DNA of 64,000 nucleotides from Alisma plantago-aquatica (Eukaryota; Streptophyta; Magnoliopsida; Alismatales; Alismataceae). Of the stretch, positions 23,864-57,308 are shown piece after piece. The stretch lies in the NCBI GenBank assembly GCA_963693085.1, contig OY856411.1, positions 1,349,596,050 to 1,349,660,049 on the forward strand, read 5' to 3'. The notes under the pieces are model-generated. The model saw only the letters and a program-made list of their open reading frames with translations, was not told the origin of the DNA and made no database searches. A program made the position numbers and the translations under genes. Numbering within the stretch: the first letter of the stretch is position 1; every line of letters starts with the position of its first letter.

Positions 23864-24839
23864 CAATATTTTCAGAACCGAACCGGTGGTCGGACCGGTA
23901 CTGACTCAGACCGGATTGAGTCGGGTTCAACCGGAGTGGTTGAACCGGTTGGACCGGAAATGATGTCAGCATGACATAAAAAAATATTTCAATCGAAAAA
24001 ACCAAACCGGTCACCATGATAAAAGGCAATTAGCGGTCGGACCGGTCAAACCGGTTGAACTGCACAAGTTATATATATATATATAGTTTGTGTATATATA
24101 CACACACATATATATATATATTTAAATATATATACATTATATATATATATATATGTGTGTGTAAACATATATATTGTTGTGCAAATGTATACATATATAT
24201 ATACATTATATATATGTATGTATATAAATATATATGTATACTTATAGATATACATATACATTCACACACATATATATATATATATATGCATATATACAAA
24301 TATACTTATATTTGTACATATATACATATATATATGCATTCTACCTTATATGTATATTTTCTATATAAATAAATACATACATATATATATACACCATATG
24401 TATATACATATATGTAAATTCCTATATGTATTCTACCTTCTGTTTTTTCTTCTCTTTGAACCACCGGTATACATATATATTATTATATAGATATACACAT
24501 ACATTCACACATACATATATATATATGCATATATACAAATATACTTATATTTGTTGTATATATATATGTGTGTTCTACCTTATATGTATATTTTCTATAT
24601 AAATAAATACATACATACATATATATACCATATGTATATACATATATGTAAATTCCTATATATATTCTACCTTTTGTTTTTTCTTCTCTTTGAACCACTG
24701 GTTAGCTGGTCGGACCGTCTGACGGGTTGGACCGGAAAAAGACACATTACCGATTTTTTAGGCTTCCGGACCGGTCAGCTACCGGTTCACCGGTCTGACC
24801 GGTCAGACCGGCCGGTCCGGTTCGGTTTTAAAAACACTG
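23864..24839. mobile_element. hAT-type MITE (976 bp) with 8-bp target duplication
   Basis: GTCTAGCC at 23856-23863 is repeated at 24840-24847. The termini are inverted repeats: CAATATTTTCAGAACCGAAC at the left pairs with the complement of the right end (CAGTGTTTTTAAAACCGAAC), 19 of 23 bases matching. Eight-base duplications and CA...TG ends are hAT traits. Both subterminal regions are packed with ACCGGT/ACCGGTT words, likely transposase-binding repeats. The middle is mostly TA/CA microsatellite. No transposase is encoded. Confidence 0.9.
24062..24700. repeat. TA/CA-rich microsatellite with an internal tandem duplication of about 240 bp
   Basis: Alternating TA, CA and TG tracts fill the MITE centre. 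About 24284-24462 and 24525-24700 are near-identical blocks, each with GCATATATACAAATATAC, then TTCTACCTTATATGTATATT, and ending TTTTTTCTTCTCTTTGAACC. Long open frames here (runs of Tyr/Ile) are artefacts of the simple repeat. Confidence 0.9.
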
Positions 24840-24916
24840 GTCTAGCCTGCTCCGGGAGACAGGATGAATACAATCTCCCCCGGTCCTATAAAAAAAAAAA
24901 AAACCACTCTTCGCAA

Positions 24917-25283
24917 ATGATGAAAGCAGCGAAGTTATTTTACGATTTCAACTACTTCAAGAAATTGCAGGGTGACATCTGTAAAACCTTCTAGGAGTCC
25001 TCGTCACTGACCGAGCAGAGTTGCCCCCAATAAGAGCACTAGTAGATGCTCAAGGCACCCCTCTTTCCGTTTCTAGGTTTCTCACCCTGCAAGAAACCAG
25101 GAGCTGGTCGATCTACGCACGCCAGACCGGAAGGCTGGAGATTGGCCGATAACCCCATTTCCAACACAATCACTGAGGTCTTCTATCTTGTGACGAAAGC
25201 CTTAAGCCCGATCAGTTTCCCGCATTCTCCGTTCCGATCTTTCTCGCAGCTAAAGTAGCTGCCACTGCTCCGGTCGTGGCGTG
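24917..25283 (+). promoter_or_regulatory. Proximal promoter and 5' UTR region of the Ca2+-ATPase gene
   Basis: This is the only non-transposon sequence between the LINE target duplication and the start codon. I see no clear TATA box. The last 100 bases contain pyrimidine-rich stretches (TTCCGATCTTTCTCGC), as in many plant 5' UTRs. The transcription start cannot be placed from sequence. The true promoter may extend upstream of the LINE. Confidence 0.4.
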
Positions 25284-47199
<21,916 letters not shown>

Positions 47200-47540
47200 G
47201 TCGATTCTTGTTTTGATATGTCTAGAGGACGGACTTGAAGATACTCTTAAAGATGAATTTGCAGATTCATCAATTAATTCCTTGGAGAAATTTGCCCCGG
47301 GAAGAAAGAAACAGTTTTTACCTGAATCTGGTCCTGCTGATATGAAATCCATTTCTGAACTTTTTAGCTGTTTATTTTCTAGGAAAACATTAAGAGCTCC
47401 TCCCTGTTATACATATTATCCAATTAGTGTTCCTCATTGAGAAGAGCCGATAATTTGCAATTATTAAATTGGCATATAACATCTGTACTTGTCTGTTATG
47501 TACGGGTGAAGAACCTAATAAAAGCACTTTTACTCAATTT
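47200..47540 (+). terminator. 3' UTR with polyadenylation signal
   Basis: AATAAA at 47517-47522, about 320 bp after the stop codon, preceded by TTGTC/TGTTATGT upstream elements typical of plant 3' ends. The open stretch at 47213-47440 lacks family resemblance and is treated as UTR. Confidence 0.65.
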
Positions 47541-50500
47541 TACCCACTTTATCGAATTTAGCACGTGTTTAGCTACTCACACTGTGAACCACCGCTTTTA
47601 ATAACTCAAATCAGATTTTCAAACCGGTTCTTGCAATTTACTACTATCTTCTAGTCCCCTGCCAGTTTTTCTGCTACCTTGCAGCGGAGCCTGTCTCCAC
47701 CCTAGCTACAACGCCACCTTTTCCTGTCCTACGCTCGCCACGTCGCGTAGCTTGTAAGGTTATGGTGTAATTTGTCTTTTCTCTCCTTTTTCTCATTGGC
47801 CATGTTGTTACATCTATTGTCTTCAGCTGCTATTTGACCAACAACGAATCAGACAAGGGATGTGTGGGTGAGAGGGAGCAAGTGAGGAAAGCATCAGTTT
47901 TTTTTTATACGACTCATAGGCGAAGGTTATGGCATGATAAACAAGACTGGTGGATCGGTATCCTAGGGAGAGGATGATGCCACAGGGTCAAACTCTTTTC
48001 CACGTGTTATTGTCATTGTGCTTGCTGCACTCCGCCCTCAATACTGTAGAGGTCATCTTGCCCCGTCTTCCTTGAGAATGACTGATGTAAATATGTAAGC
48101 AAGTCTGAGGAAGTTGAATGCGCTGCCCGGTGTTACTGCCATATTAACACATGAGACAGTAGTGGTAGGCGAGTGGAGTGTACGAGTGCAGTAGCAGGAG
48201 TGGGACTAAAGAGATGGTCTCATGTGTGGACGGATTTGTTTTTGTCTGTTGACATACTGCGTATTTTCTGACATATATTTAACTTCCAGTGAATATAACA
48301 TAAAAAATAGTTTATATTCGTACACTGTTCTAAGAATACATTCAGAGCAGTTTAGAATAACGGCATTTGTGCTGTTCCGGGTTGATATTAAGTTTGGATA
48401 ATAACTTCTTATCCTGGTATTCTGTGCGTGACTGCTATTTCATTTCACTGCCAACGGACGGGGAGGCTGAGCTGGATGTCGGGTTGGTACAGAACTACGG
48501 ATTAAGCACGAAGGGTACATGGAGAACGAGTTGAAGCAAAGCCAGCTCGTGAGTTTTTATATTCCTCCCAGGTTCGTGTGATTCAGAATTCATCTATTTG
48601 TGTTAGTACTAAAAGATGCTTGTACTTGTTTGTTATTAAAGCAGAATTGCGTGTCAACTATTTGAATTAAAAAAATCTACAGCAAAAGCAAAGCGTAACT
48701 TATCTGAATTGATTTGTTTCTTTTATTTTTGGGAACATTATTGGTGATTATCCGTTCATATCCAACTCAGCCAAGATAGAGAACTCCTGAGGGAAAGTCC
48801 TCTATGCTTAAGAGTGTCATTGTGTTCAAAGTAGCATCTAGCAACCGCATGTGCCAAGCATTCACCCTTGCATTTTATATGTGAAAAAGAAATGAAATCT
48901 AAACATGCTTTTAGCTGATCTATCTCCTTCAGAGAATTTAACTGATGCACGTCTTTTAAAGATGAAGTCGTTCGGCTATATCCTCTCTAGATGTGAAGGT
49001 TAGTCACTCCTTTAGCATCAGTCTCCACCAACCTGTTATTAACTTGCATGGTCGTTGCAGTTGACATTTTGAAAATGACTGCCGCCTGCTCTTCTATACT
49101 TGGTTACTAACATCCTATCAATCTTCGTGATGCTAACACAATGATCTTTCCCCTATGATCCTTAAGCAAATTGTCGTCAACAACTGTTGTAATTTGCTAC
49201 TTATTGTATCAAGCCTCTTATTCTTTCTTCCACCTTGGTTTTTGTGCTAAAAATCACTTCAATATGACAACCCCATCTTGACTCATTTTCATCTCATTAT
49301 CGTTACAAATCACCATCAATATATTTTTATGATTAAAGAAGTCATATGTGGAAGATGATGATTGAGTTATGAATGGGATGATTTGCCCAAACTTCAATAA
49401 TGAGTGTGCATCTCAGGAGCGCATGTTATCTCATCTCTGCCTCCATGCGACAAAAGTTGTGCTTCTTTGCACCAAATGTTAACTTCCAAACCATCCTTTG
49501 ACATGTAGCATGGTTCTATGGAGTGGCTCAACATACAAAATGTGTCAATTTTGAATGTCCAACCTCCTTTTTACAAAACTTCTTCGTGTTCTATATCTTC
49601 ATTATGTAAGTAGATATTTTGCTAAACATGCTATCAGTTTTGGTATACCACAAAGAAAATCTTATGGACATATTGTACCGACGGAACCTCCCTTTATTTT
49701 CTACATACAACTTTGGGAACCAGGTCCTCATGTTATCTTTTTCCCATCTAGCTGTTTATAATCTTGGTCACTCATGAAGGGGCAAGCCTCCACCTTGACT
49801 TTATCTTCAATGCCCAAGTTCCATGTCTCTAACAAGTCACAACCACCAATCCTTGCATATATTGATGTCAGTACCATTACCTACACTCCAATGAAGCCCT
49901 TACTATAAAAGAGATATCATACCCTCATAATGTTTGTGTATAGTGTGAATCATTACCACTACTAGCTTGCAAGGAAAAGATGTTGTCATTATGGTATCTT
50001 TGTTTGAAAAATCACACAACAAGGTATCCCTTCTCACACGATAACTCCCAAAATTGTTTTTCCAGTAGCACTTGATTTAGATTTCTTAGGTCCTCAAACT
50101 CCATGCTATTTTGTTTTCAGGAGAAGAGTTTTTCTTTGCCCTACCAAGGAAACAAGCATTTGTGATATTTACAATGCCATTAAAAATTGTCATCATGGTC
50201 TAAACATCATTAGTGAATTTATTGACTCCTTACCAGTAGGACCCCATCTTCTTCATCATTGTTTCAAGGAGCCACCATTCTATGTGACAATCTTTACTTA
50301 TATAGAGTTGCAAGCCCTCATTCTCTTCACATAGTGAAAGTCTTAGAAAAAGGGCATTTTTCAGTATGGGTGTATCGAGAGTAAACCCACTTTTATTTAA
50401 TGAGATAATCCCAAACATTAATTTTTAATCCAACTATCTAGCAACTTCAAAGGAAGTTGTATAAATATGATGTTATTTTTTATGGGCTGTTGGGGATAAG

Positions 50501-51378
50501 TAAATCTATTGTATCAATAGTCTCTTGCTTTCCTTTTCTGTCCACCTGCTCTTTGTTTATTCTAAAGATTCGAACTAAGAAAAGGCCACACCTTTTGATG
50601 GAAAAGAGGGTGCAATACATCATGACCGATGCTTTATTTAGATGAAAATGGAACATTTGTTCCTTGATTTCGTCCACTGTGGGATTCCCTAGACTTTTTG
50701 TTGTTTCTCTATTCATTTATGCCCTAATTGAATATGTCACTTTTATCCCTCACACCCATCTCCTTGTATGGACTACTTAATAGTTAATAAGTAAATGCCA
50801 ATATTCTCTTCATCATGTCCCCATATTCCCATTTCATCTCACATACATTTGACAAAACTTCTCCTTTTCCTCTAGCACCTTATGATGGAAATAAATAGTG
50901 CTCGATCCCTACACCACAATTCCTTCACCTACGTACTACACATACAAAAAGAATTGCAATTTGTGTATCTCCTTTTGTAGTTCTCTACCACAACAGAGGT
51001 AACCATGTTAGGGACATCCTTATAGTATGTGTTGATTCTTTTTCTTCTTCTTCTTCTTCTTCTTCTTCTTCTTCTTCTTTATTTCTTATATTTTCAAATG
51101 TCACCTATTACATATTTTGTCTTGATCTTCTATATCCTCATAACATCCCGATAGAGGAAAGTTGAACCTTGTGAAGGGTCCTAATTCTACCTATTATCAG
51201 TCCTTATGTGTGAGATGAGCTTGTTAAAAGTGACTTTGCTGGTGGCCTCTTTCCTTCTTCCATCCCTTGGATTGAATGAGGACATGCAAATTATCCCAAA
51301 AGTAGAGTCGATAATTCAACCTGTATTTAGAATATTTTGATCACCATTCCTCATTACCACTTGAATGCACCATTAAGG
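47541..51378. other. Intergenic sequence without recognised genes
   Basis: Mostly AT-rich. At 48440-48600 a less AT-rich patch is open for about 40 codons (frame containing KHEGYMENELKQSQL), with a donor-like GTGAGT at 48547. I cannot identify it and it may be chance. 49000-50900 has fairly long stretches that look like decayed coding sequence on the reverse strand, but no domain could be named. A microsatellite lies at 51042-51079. Confidence 0.5.
51042..51079. repeat. (TTC)n microsatellite
   Basis: About 12 consecutive TTC units. Confidence 0.95.
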
Positions 51379-51394
51379 AATCCCAACATTCTTT

Positions 51395-52063
51395 TTTGGT
51401 CGGTCTAAAATGCGTGTTGCTATATATTACCAAAACTTTGGGCACAAGGTACCCCATTACATCACAAAAGACAGCAAAATAAATCCTAGCAATGAAACCA
51501 GTGCCCCACGTAGGGGGAAACACTGGATCCTCAAGATAAACCAGGAAAAGAAGGAGACCTAATAAACTCCAAGCAACTAGTTCCAGATTTCCGACCAGAA
51601 GAAGAACTATCTCGAATTGTCATACATACAAAAAAACACACCCACAAATGGTAAGACAGTTCAACATAGCTCATACAACCGTTATTCGATCCAGAATCAA
51701 CTGTTGAAGTTGTAGATCTTCTCTAGTCGCTAGAAACCATGATCCATATTAGGATAACACCTGACAAAGGATCTCTATGCATCACGCATCCTTAGAAGCA
51801 GCCTGAACCATAGATCCAGTAGAAACCGAGCATTCTTGCATAGAAGAGCAATCAAGAAGGAAAGATTGAGATCAGCCTTTGCCACTTTGCACATCATCAC
51901 TAACAATCAATCCACCCACAAGGTGTGGTGACATGCCAAGTTTAGGGAATCCATCAAGCTTCAATCCTCGAAAGCAGCAACCTATGTTGTCCTGCAAGGG
52001 TCCTTCATGTCACACCAGAAACACTGCTTACAAACACTGCTGAATGCAAGTAGCATTCTGCTA
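51395..52063 (-). mobile_element. 5'-truncated reverse-strand LINE fragment with 16-bp target duplication
   Basis: AATCCCAACATTCTTT at 51379-51394 repeats exactly at 52064-52079. Read on the reverse strand, the segment ends with a plant L1-like 3' tail (TTTTGTGATGTAATGGGG, then ACCGACCAAAA). The remaining poly(A) is very short. No open frame of note remains. Confidence 0.75.
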
Positions 52064-52079
52064 AATCCCAACATTCTTT

Positions 52080-53850
52080 ATAACTTGGCATGACACAAGT
52101 TGCCAACCACGATTTCACCAATGTAACTTAAGCCTAGATATCAATAATTTTAAAGAAATAACATAAAAAGCTTCACGTGAATGAGGTTCATACATACTTC
52201 ACAAGGTGAATGATACCTCAAAGTTCAGTTCCTCTTGTCCTTATAACCCTATGCTTGTAAAATTCACACATCATGACCCCTATAGGGTTATGCACACTCC
52301 TTATAATAAGATGAAAAGAGGGAAAGGAAGGACATTTAGTTCATGTACAATGATAACTTAGGGATTTTAGACAAAGAGAATGATATGCAACTAGAGGGTG
52401 AAGGATCCTAGAGAGAAGACCCAAAGAGCATTTTGATACCATGTACAAGCTCTTTTCCTTCCCAAAAACTCCTTCCTCAAATTACCTATCATGTAATAAA
52501 CTAGGAATTTTAGGGAAGAGAGATAGAGATAGAGAGTTTTGTGTTTAGAAATATGTAAGCATAAATGATGCTACAACTAGACCTTCCTTGATAAAACCCA
52601 ACATCTAGAAGGATCAAAACTTGATTGTGTGAAAATTAGGTCTTATAATCAATACCATGTAACCCTAGACGGTTAATATCAACCATAAGATAGGTAGTTG
52701 GTGTTCACATTGGCATATATTATTCAATGTTTGTTTTTATGGCTAGTGTCAACAATAAGGAATCTAATGCATGGTCGATGTTAAGGAGTCATCAACCACC
52801 ATGGTTGATACAGATGGGACATTGACTATCTATTGATATCGACGCAGAGTTGCATATAGGTCAGCCAAAACCCTCTAACATTCAAACAAACCCACCATTT
52901 AGACATCTATGAAGCAGAAAAACCTTCACTTGGAATAAATAATATCTTAGGAAATCTATGTAAGAGGACTCCACATGGTTTCTATAAATAAAAATAAAAT
53001 TGAACTATTGAATAAGGAGTCACACACCAAGGGACATAGTAAAGTTCATCAACATTATCTTTAGTAGCATCATTATGTTATTATGAGGTTTAACTATGGA
53101 AACCTGCCACATTAATTTGAGATACTCAAAACCAAAATATGGATGATATATTAATCAACATCATCAATCGTAAATGTACAAAACACACATGATAACAAAT
53201 TTCAATTTCATATCCGGAAAGACATGCATAAAGGGTCATTTTTTCATCCATTAACATGTAATTTTACATTGCTAACATTAATCTACCTCTATCAAAACAT
53301 GTATATTAAAGATATAACCACCAAAGTTTATCACATGAACACTTTATATACAAGGCATGTAAGCCCAAAACATGAGTTGTAGATACATCCAATATAAAAC
53401 CACCCTGCACAGACCCAAGCGTACAAGGACTTCTCTAGGACTCCACCAAAAAAACTAACACCAAACCTGTATCTACTATTTGTTAAGGGGAGGTTCCTCT
53501 CTACAAGAACCTTGGGCACATTGCTGCCCACCTAAAAGATGTGGATAATCACGTGGGTGATACCCATGTCCCAATTATACAATATAGCAACAATTATCAT
53601 TCTATTATTACAATACTACTATTAACATAAGTAATAAAGGAGAAATGATATAATAACCAGTTAAATTCCACAACATAGGAACAATAGTAGATGCAATATA
53701 AGAGTAACCAAGTAGTACTTGCAACTTTAGAAGAATAAAGCATACAATGTAACTCATCAAGTTACTTAGACATAGGTCTTTACCTTCATTACTTATTTTA
53801 TAATAAGATGTATGTAGTTTGAGGTGTACCACTCAAACCACTAGATAGTG
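52080..53850. other. AT-rich intergenic sequence, possible LINE-tail fragment
   Basis: No gene is recognised. At 53331-53531 a reverse-strand open stretch of 66 codons contains phrases resembling a LINE 3' end (GTGCCCAAGGTTCTTGTAG, then TTTTATATTGGATGTATC), but no target duplication was found. Around 52660-52860 the words GGTCGATG and GGTTGATA resemble those at 56.3-56.9 kb. Confidence 0.4.
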
Positions 53851-55050
53851 ACAATAGAGTCCCTCAAGTCATCGTGTAAGGTATTAGGATTACCAGTCTC
53901 CACGAGATCCCACCATGCGTTGGTCAGTATGAGTATAAATAAGTAGGGGCACAATAGTCACAATCCTACTAGTAGGGACTCAAAAGAAAACCTACAATAT
54001 TAGGTCTGTCATAGGTACCCTGACAATATCACATATCACATTCCCACACATCATTCGAGATACAACCTCAACCACACCCATATATTTTCATAATAGATAT
54101 GGCAAAACACGCTTCGATCATCGTGTATACCCAACAATATATGACCTTGAGTAACTTCTCACAATCCATGATGACTACAAGGATTACACGTTCCACTATC
54201 TTGAATTCTAATCATAGGGATAAATTCTAAGGTCACATGGCACTACATGATTAGGGTTTCACTTGATTAATTAGGTCAATTGTTTCTGTCAAGATAAAAT
54301 CAAGGTGAAAATAAAGTACAAAAATGTTTTAAAATATAAGAGAAAGAATAAGAAACCCTAGAAGTGATGCAAGTCTCACATCATGTGACGAAGTGCCCAC
54401 ACAATTAACCATTTTTGCCATGTCAAGGACATTCCTTTGTAAAGTCTCAAACTATACCTATGAGAGTGCATTTTACTTCACATATAACTAATACCACGCA
54501 AAATTTGTGTACTAACTCTAAAGTATGAAAGAGTTGTGGCCAGAACAACATTATGCATAAAAATGCCATGCATAGGTACAAATGAGCTACCTTTAAGTAT
54601 GAAACATATGTTCCATGATATTTCAACATTATATCTTCTAGGAAAACATTTGATTTTATAGAAGGTCATGAAAAAAGTAAGGAAAGTTGTAAAATTCATT
54701 TTTCATCAACATGGTATCAAACATCCAATAAAGAGACATTTTTAGGGCAAAACATACCTTTTTCAAAAATTCAGCCCTGATAGCCTCTAGAGGGCATAAC
54801 ATTACCATCATGGATCACCATTAGAAGGTAGGACAAGACAATAAATTCGTGCTTCATGCTTTTACCAGTAGAATAGTCCATAAAGATCACCATTTTAGCA
54901 TAAAAATAATCTTTTTAGCAAAATTAGGGTTTTCATGCAGGCAAAGAAGGCTAGGAGTAACGATGTCACTTGTCTCAAGATGGAGAAAATGTGATACAAG
55001 ATACAAGCAAGAACACCATGGTATAGGCTTTTAAAAAATCCAAACAGTCC

Positions 55051-55270
55051 ACCAAAGTTCTACAAAAGCTCCTTCAAGCAAGATACATTCACAACAAGGT
55101 CAAAAAGAGAGAAAAAGGAGGGATGTTTAGCTATTTGGAGAAAGATCCACCATATTATTGCACCAAAGTTATATAAAAGCTCCTTCAAGCAAGATACATG
55201 CACAACTAGGTCAAAAAGAGAGAAAAGGAGGGATGTTTAGCTATTTGGAGCAAGATCCACCATAAATAAC
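55051..55270. repeat. 111-bp tandem duplication
   Basis: ACCAAAGTT at 55051 and 55162 begin two copies sharing AAAGCTCCTTCAAGCAAGAT and GGAGGGATGTTTAGCTATTT. They differ at only a few positions. Confidence 0.88.
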
Positions 55271-56935
55271 TGATGTGGATATTATTGCACAAGCAAATTC
55301 ACTAGGAATAAATTCCTAGGGTTTACCAAAACTTTTGTGCAACAATACCACCGACAAGTGGACAGGTCTTATCACAATATAGTTGAGGATCGAATCCCAA
55401 AGGACAACATTTTAAAGAATTGATTGATTGATTTAACTAAACTAGGAATAGTATTTGTCACAAAAGATAGATTTTGGTTGAATACAACTAATGTGTAAGA
55501 ATAAATGACTGAAATAAAATCTAAGACTATCAGATGGTTGGATACACTAGGGTGAGTAGGTTTCACCACCACCACCTACATTTATTCTCTCACTGCATCA
55601 CAAACACACATAAACAAAATCATGGAGGCCAAGTAAATCCCCCTTTCGACATTAGGATTAATCTTGGACAGATATGCCTCTAGGCTCTCTATCACATTAC
55701 CTAGAGATCCTATATCTGTCGCCTCAAAAAACACCTATCCGATGTCTCATCAAGAGTCTAACAAAAACCAATCGATATCCTAGATTTTTGATTTGAAGTT
55801 CTCTACACCTGAGATCATGACAAACATGTAAACCTACTAGTCGAAAAAGCATACAAAAAATAAAATGATTGATTTAACATGTGACAAGGTTCATACATAT
55901 ATGGATGCAATAAAAAAACAAAATCAAGTAGTTGGGCTACTCCCTACATCCTAGCGTAAGTAACTACTTGCAACTCATAGTGAGATCAAAGCAAACAATA
56001 AGTAAAAGAAAGGAGATAGCCATCATCTCAGTAGGTAAAAGAGATGTAGTAATAAAGTCACTTGAGACTATTTTCGGGTGACCCTTCTTCTTTGTCATCC
56101 TCTTTTCTTGGGTCTAGATCATAGATGAGGAAGAGAAGGTGAATGGAGGCACTATCGACCTTCCTATATCGAGTATAAGAAGTCAGGCCTTGGCAGAGTG
56201 ATGGAGCGGCAGCCTGGCGACCGGAAAAGGAGATGCTTTTAACTGATTCCATGGGTTCCTATTTATAGGATTGTGGCCATTGACCACTTGTGCTTTGGAT
56301 GTCGACCGATGGTTGTGACACTCCAACCTTTGTTCATCGACCTTGAGGGTCGATGGGTAGACAAACGGGCGACTGGTTTGAAGATCTTGGATGCTCAATG
56401 GGTCATCGACCTTTAGGGTCCATGGGCCTGTCGGTCTTAGATTAATGGTTGATGACGTTGGTTGATGGAGAGAGAGCGACGGGTCATCGACCTTGGTCCT
56501 CAATGGTGTTGAATGTCAACCTCTTGAAAATTGACTAGGTGGGTTGATAGGTCATCATCCTGATGGTCGATGAAGCTATCAAGCATAGAGGTCGATGTCT
56601 TGATAACTAATGCTGTTTCTAAGGTCGATTGGCACGTCGGTCGATGGGTTGATTTTAGCCTTGGACACAAAAAGTTGTTGAACCATAGAGGTCACTCAAC
56701 ATTTAACCATAGATGTATACTTCACCAAGTCATCGAGGTCCACTTATTCTTCATCCATCACAACACCATACAAGACCCATCGAGGTCCAACCCTACTTCA
56801 TCCATCGAGATACCCCCAACCTCACCATCAAACACCACTTTAGGATCCATTGAGGTCACCACTACAAAACCCATCGAGGTCACCACTCCATATCCCAATG
56901 ACCTTCTCAACATACAATCCATCAATGTGTAGGGT
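55271..56935 (+). repeat. Dispersed repeat, copy 1, ending in a GGTCGATG-rich region
   Basis: Begins TGATGTGGATATTATTGCAC. It shares with copy 2 (58922 onward) the block AAGTGGACAG, then TATCACAATATAG, then CCCAAAGGACAAC-type words, later a GGGCTACT phrase, and a tail rich in GTCGA words. The GAAGTGGACAG...CACAATATAG block recalls leader sequence of large plant Gypsy elements. The 56290-56660 part holds inverted pairs such as CATCGACC/GGTCGATG (56335-56355). The right end is not fixed, and chance open frames here are not genes. Confidence 0.5.
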
Positions 56936-57308
56936 TCAAGGTAGGCCATTGGGGCTCCCCACCCTCAACCACTAGACTAAGGCTAGTGTAGGATTAAAAT
57001 CAAAGGAAGAAACATGACTCAACTAAGCTTCAAAAGCATCTAAACACATAAAAAAACACACACAGAGCAAAACAAGAACTTAGATAATTTCACATAAATT
57101 GCATCTAAGTTCTCATACTTTCAATTAATCATATATACCATTCAATTAGGATAGACAAAGTGTTATTAGAGTCACATTAGGGTTTTCACCTAATCAATTG
57201 ATTCCAATTATTAATCAAGATTTCATTATTAAACTATAAATATTAGAGGTTAATCTAGGTCAAGCATTTTACAACCATAAACCCATAACAAGGATTCCCC
57301 CCAAAGTT

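Larger units (their letters stand above)
22829..24903 (+). mobile_element. 5'-truncated L1-type LINE with target-site duplication, carrying a hAT MITE
   Basis: The sequence starts directly in ORF2 C-terminal coding and ends in a run of about 15 A at 24889-24903. CCACTCTTCACAA at 22816-22828 and CCACTCTTCGCAA at 24904-24916 flank it as a 13-bp target duplication with one mismatch. This is the classic outcome of target-primed reverse transcription with 5' truncation. A hAT MITE later split its 3' UTR. The LINE lies about 380 bp upstream of the Ca2+-ATPase start codon, so it probably borders or overlaps the promoter. Confidence 0.88.
53850..57277 (-). repeat. 3' LTR of the reverse-strand chromovirus, with insertions
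   Basis: The right boundary is supported. Read on the reverse strand, the chromodomain stop (57311-57309) is followed by a purine tract (CTTTGGGGGGAATCC) and then TGGTTGTAAAATGCTTGACC from 57277, a Tekay-type LTR start. The left boundary is a guess from weak similarity of 53900-54300 to the LTR at 61697-64000. The stretch contains a 111-bp tandem duplication and one copy of a dispersed repeat. Confidence 0.5.

Noticed and set aside
24046..24698. Long open frames of Tyr/Ile-rich peptides on both strands
   Set aside because: They come from TA/CA microsatellite inside a MITE and have no start context or domain.
47213..47440. Possible extra downstream coding exon
   Set aside because: The conserved protein ends at 47199 with a retrieval signal and stop, and this stretch has no family match and precedes the AATAAA.
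48440..48600. Possible exon of a neighbouring gene with a GTGAGT donor
   Set aside because: Only about 40 open codons, no recognisable family, no matching acceptor or further exons seen.
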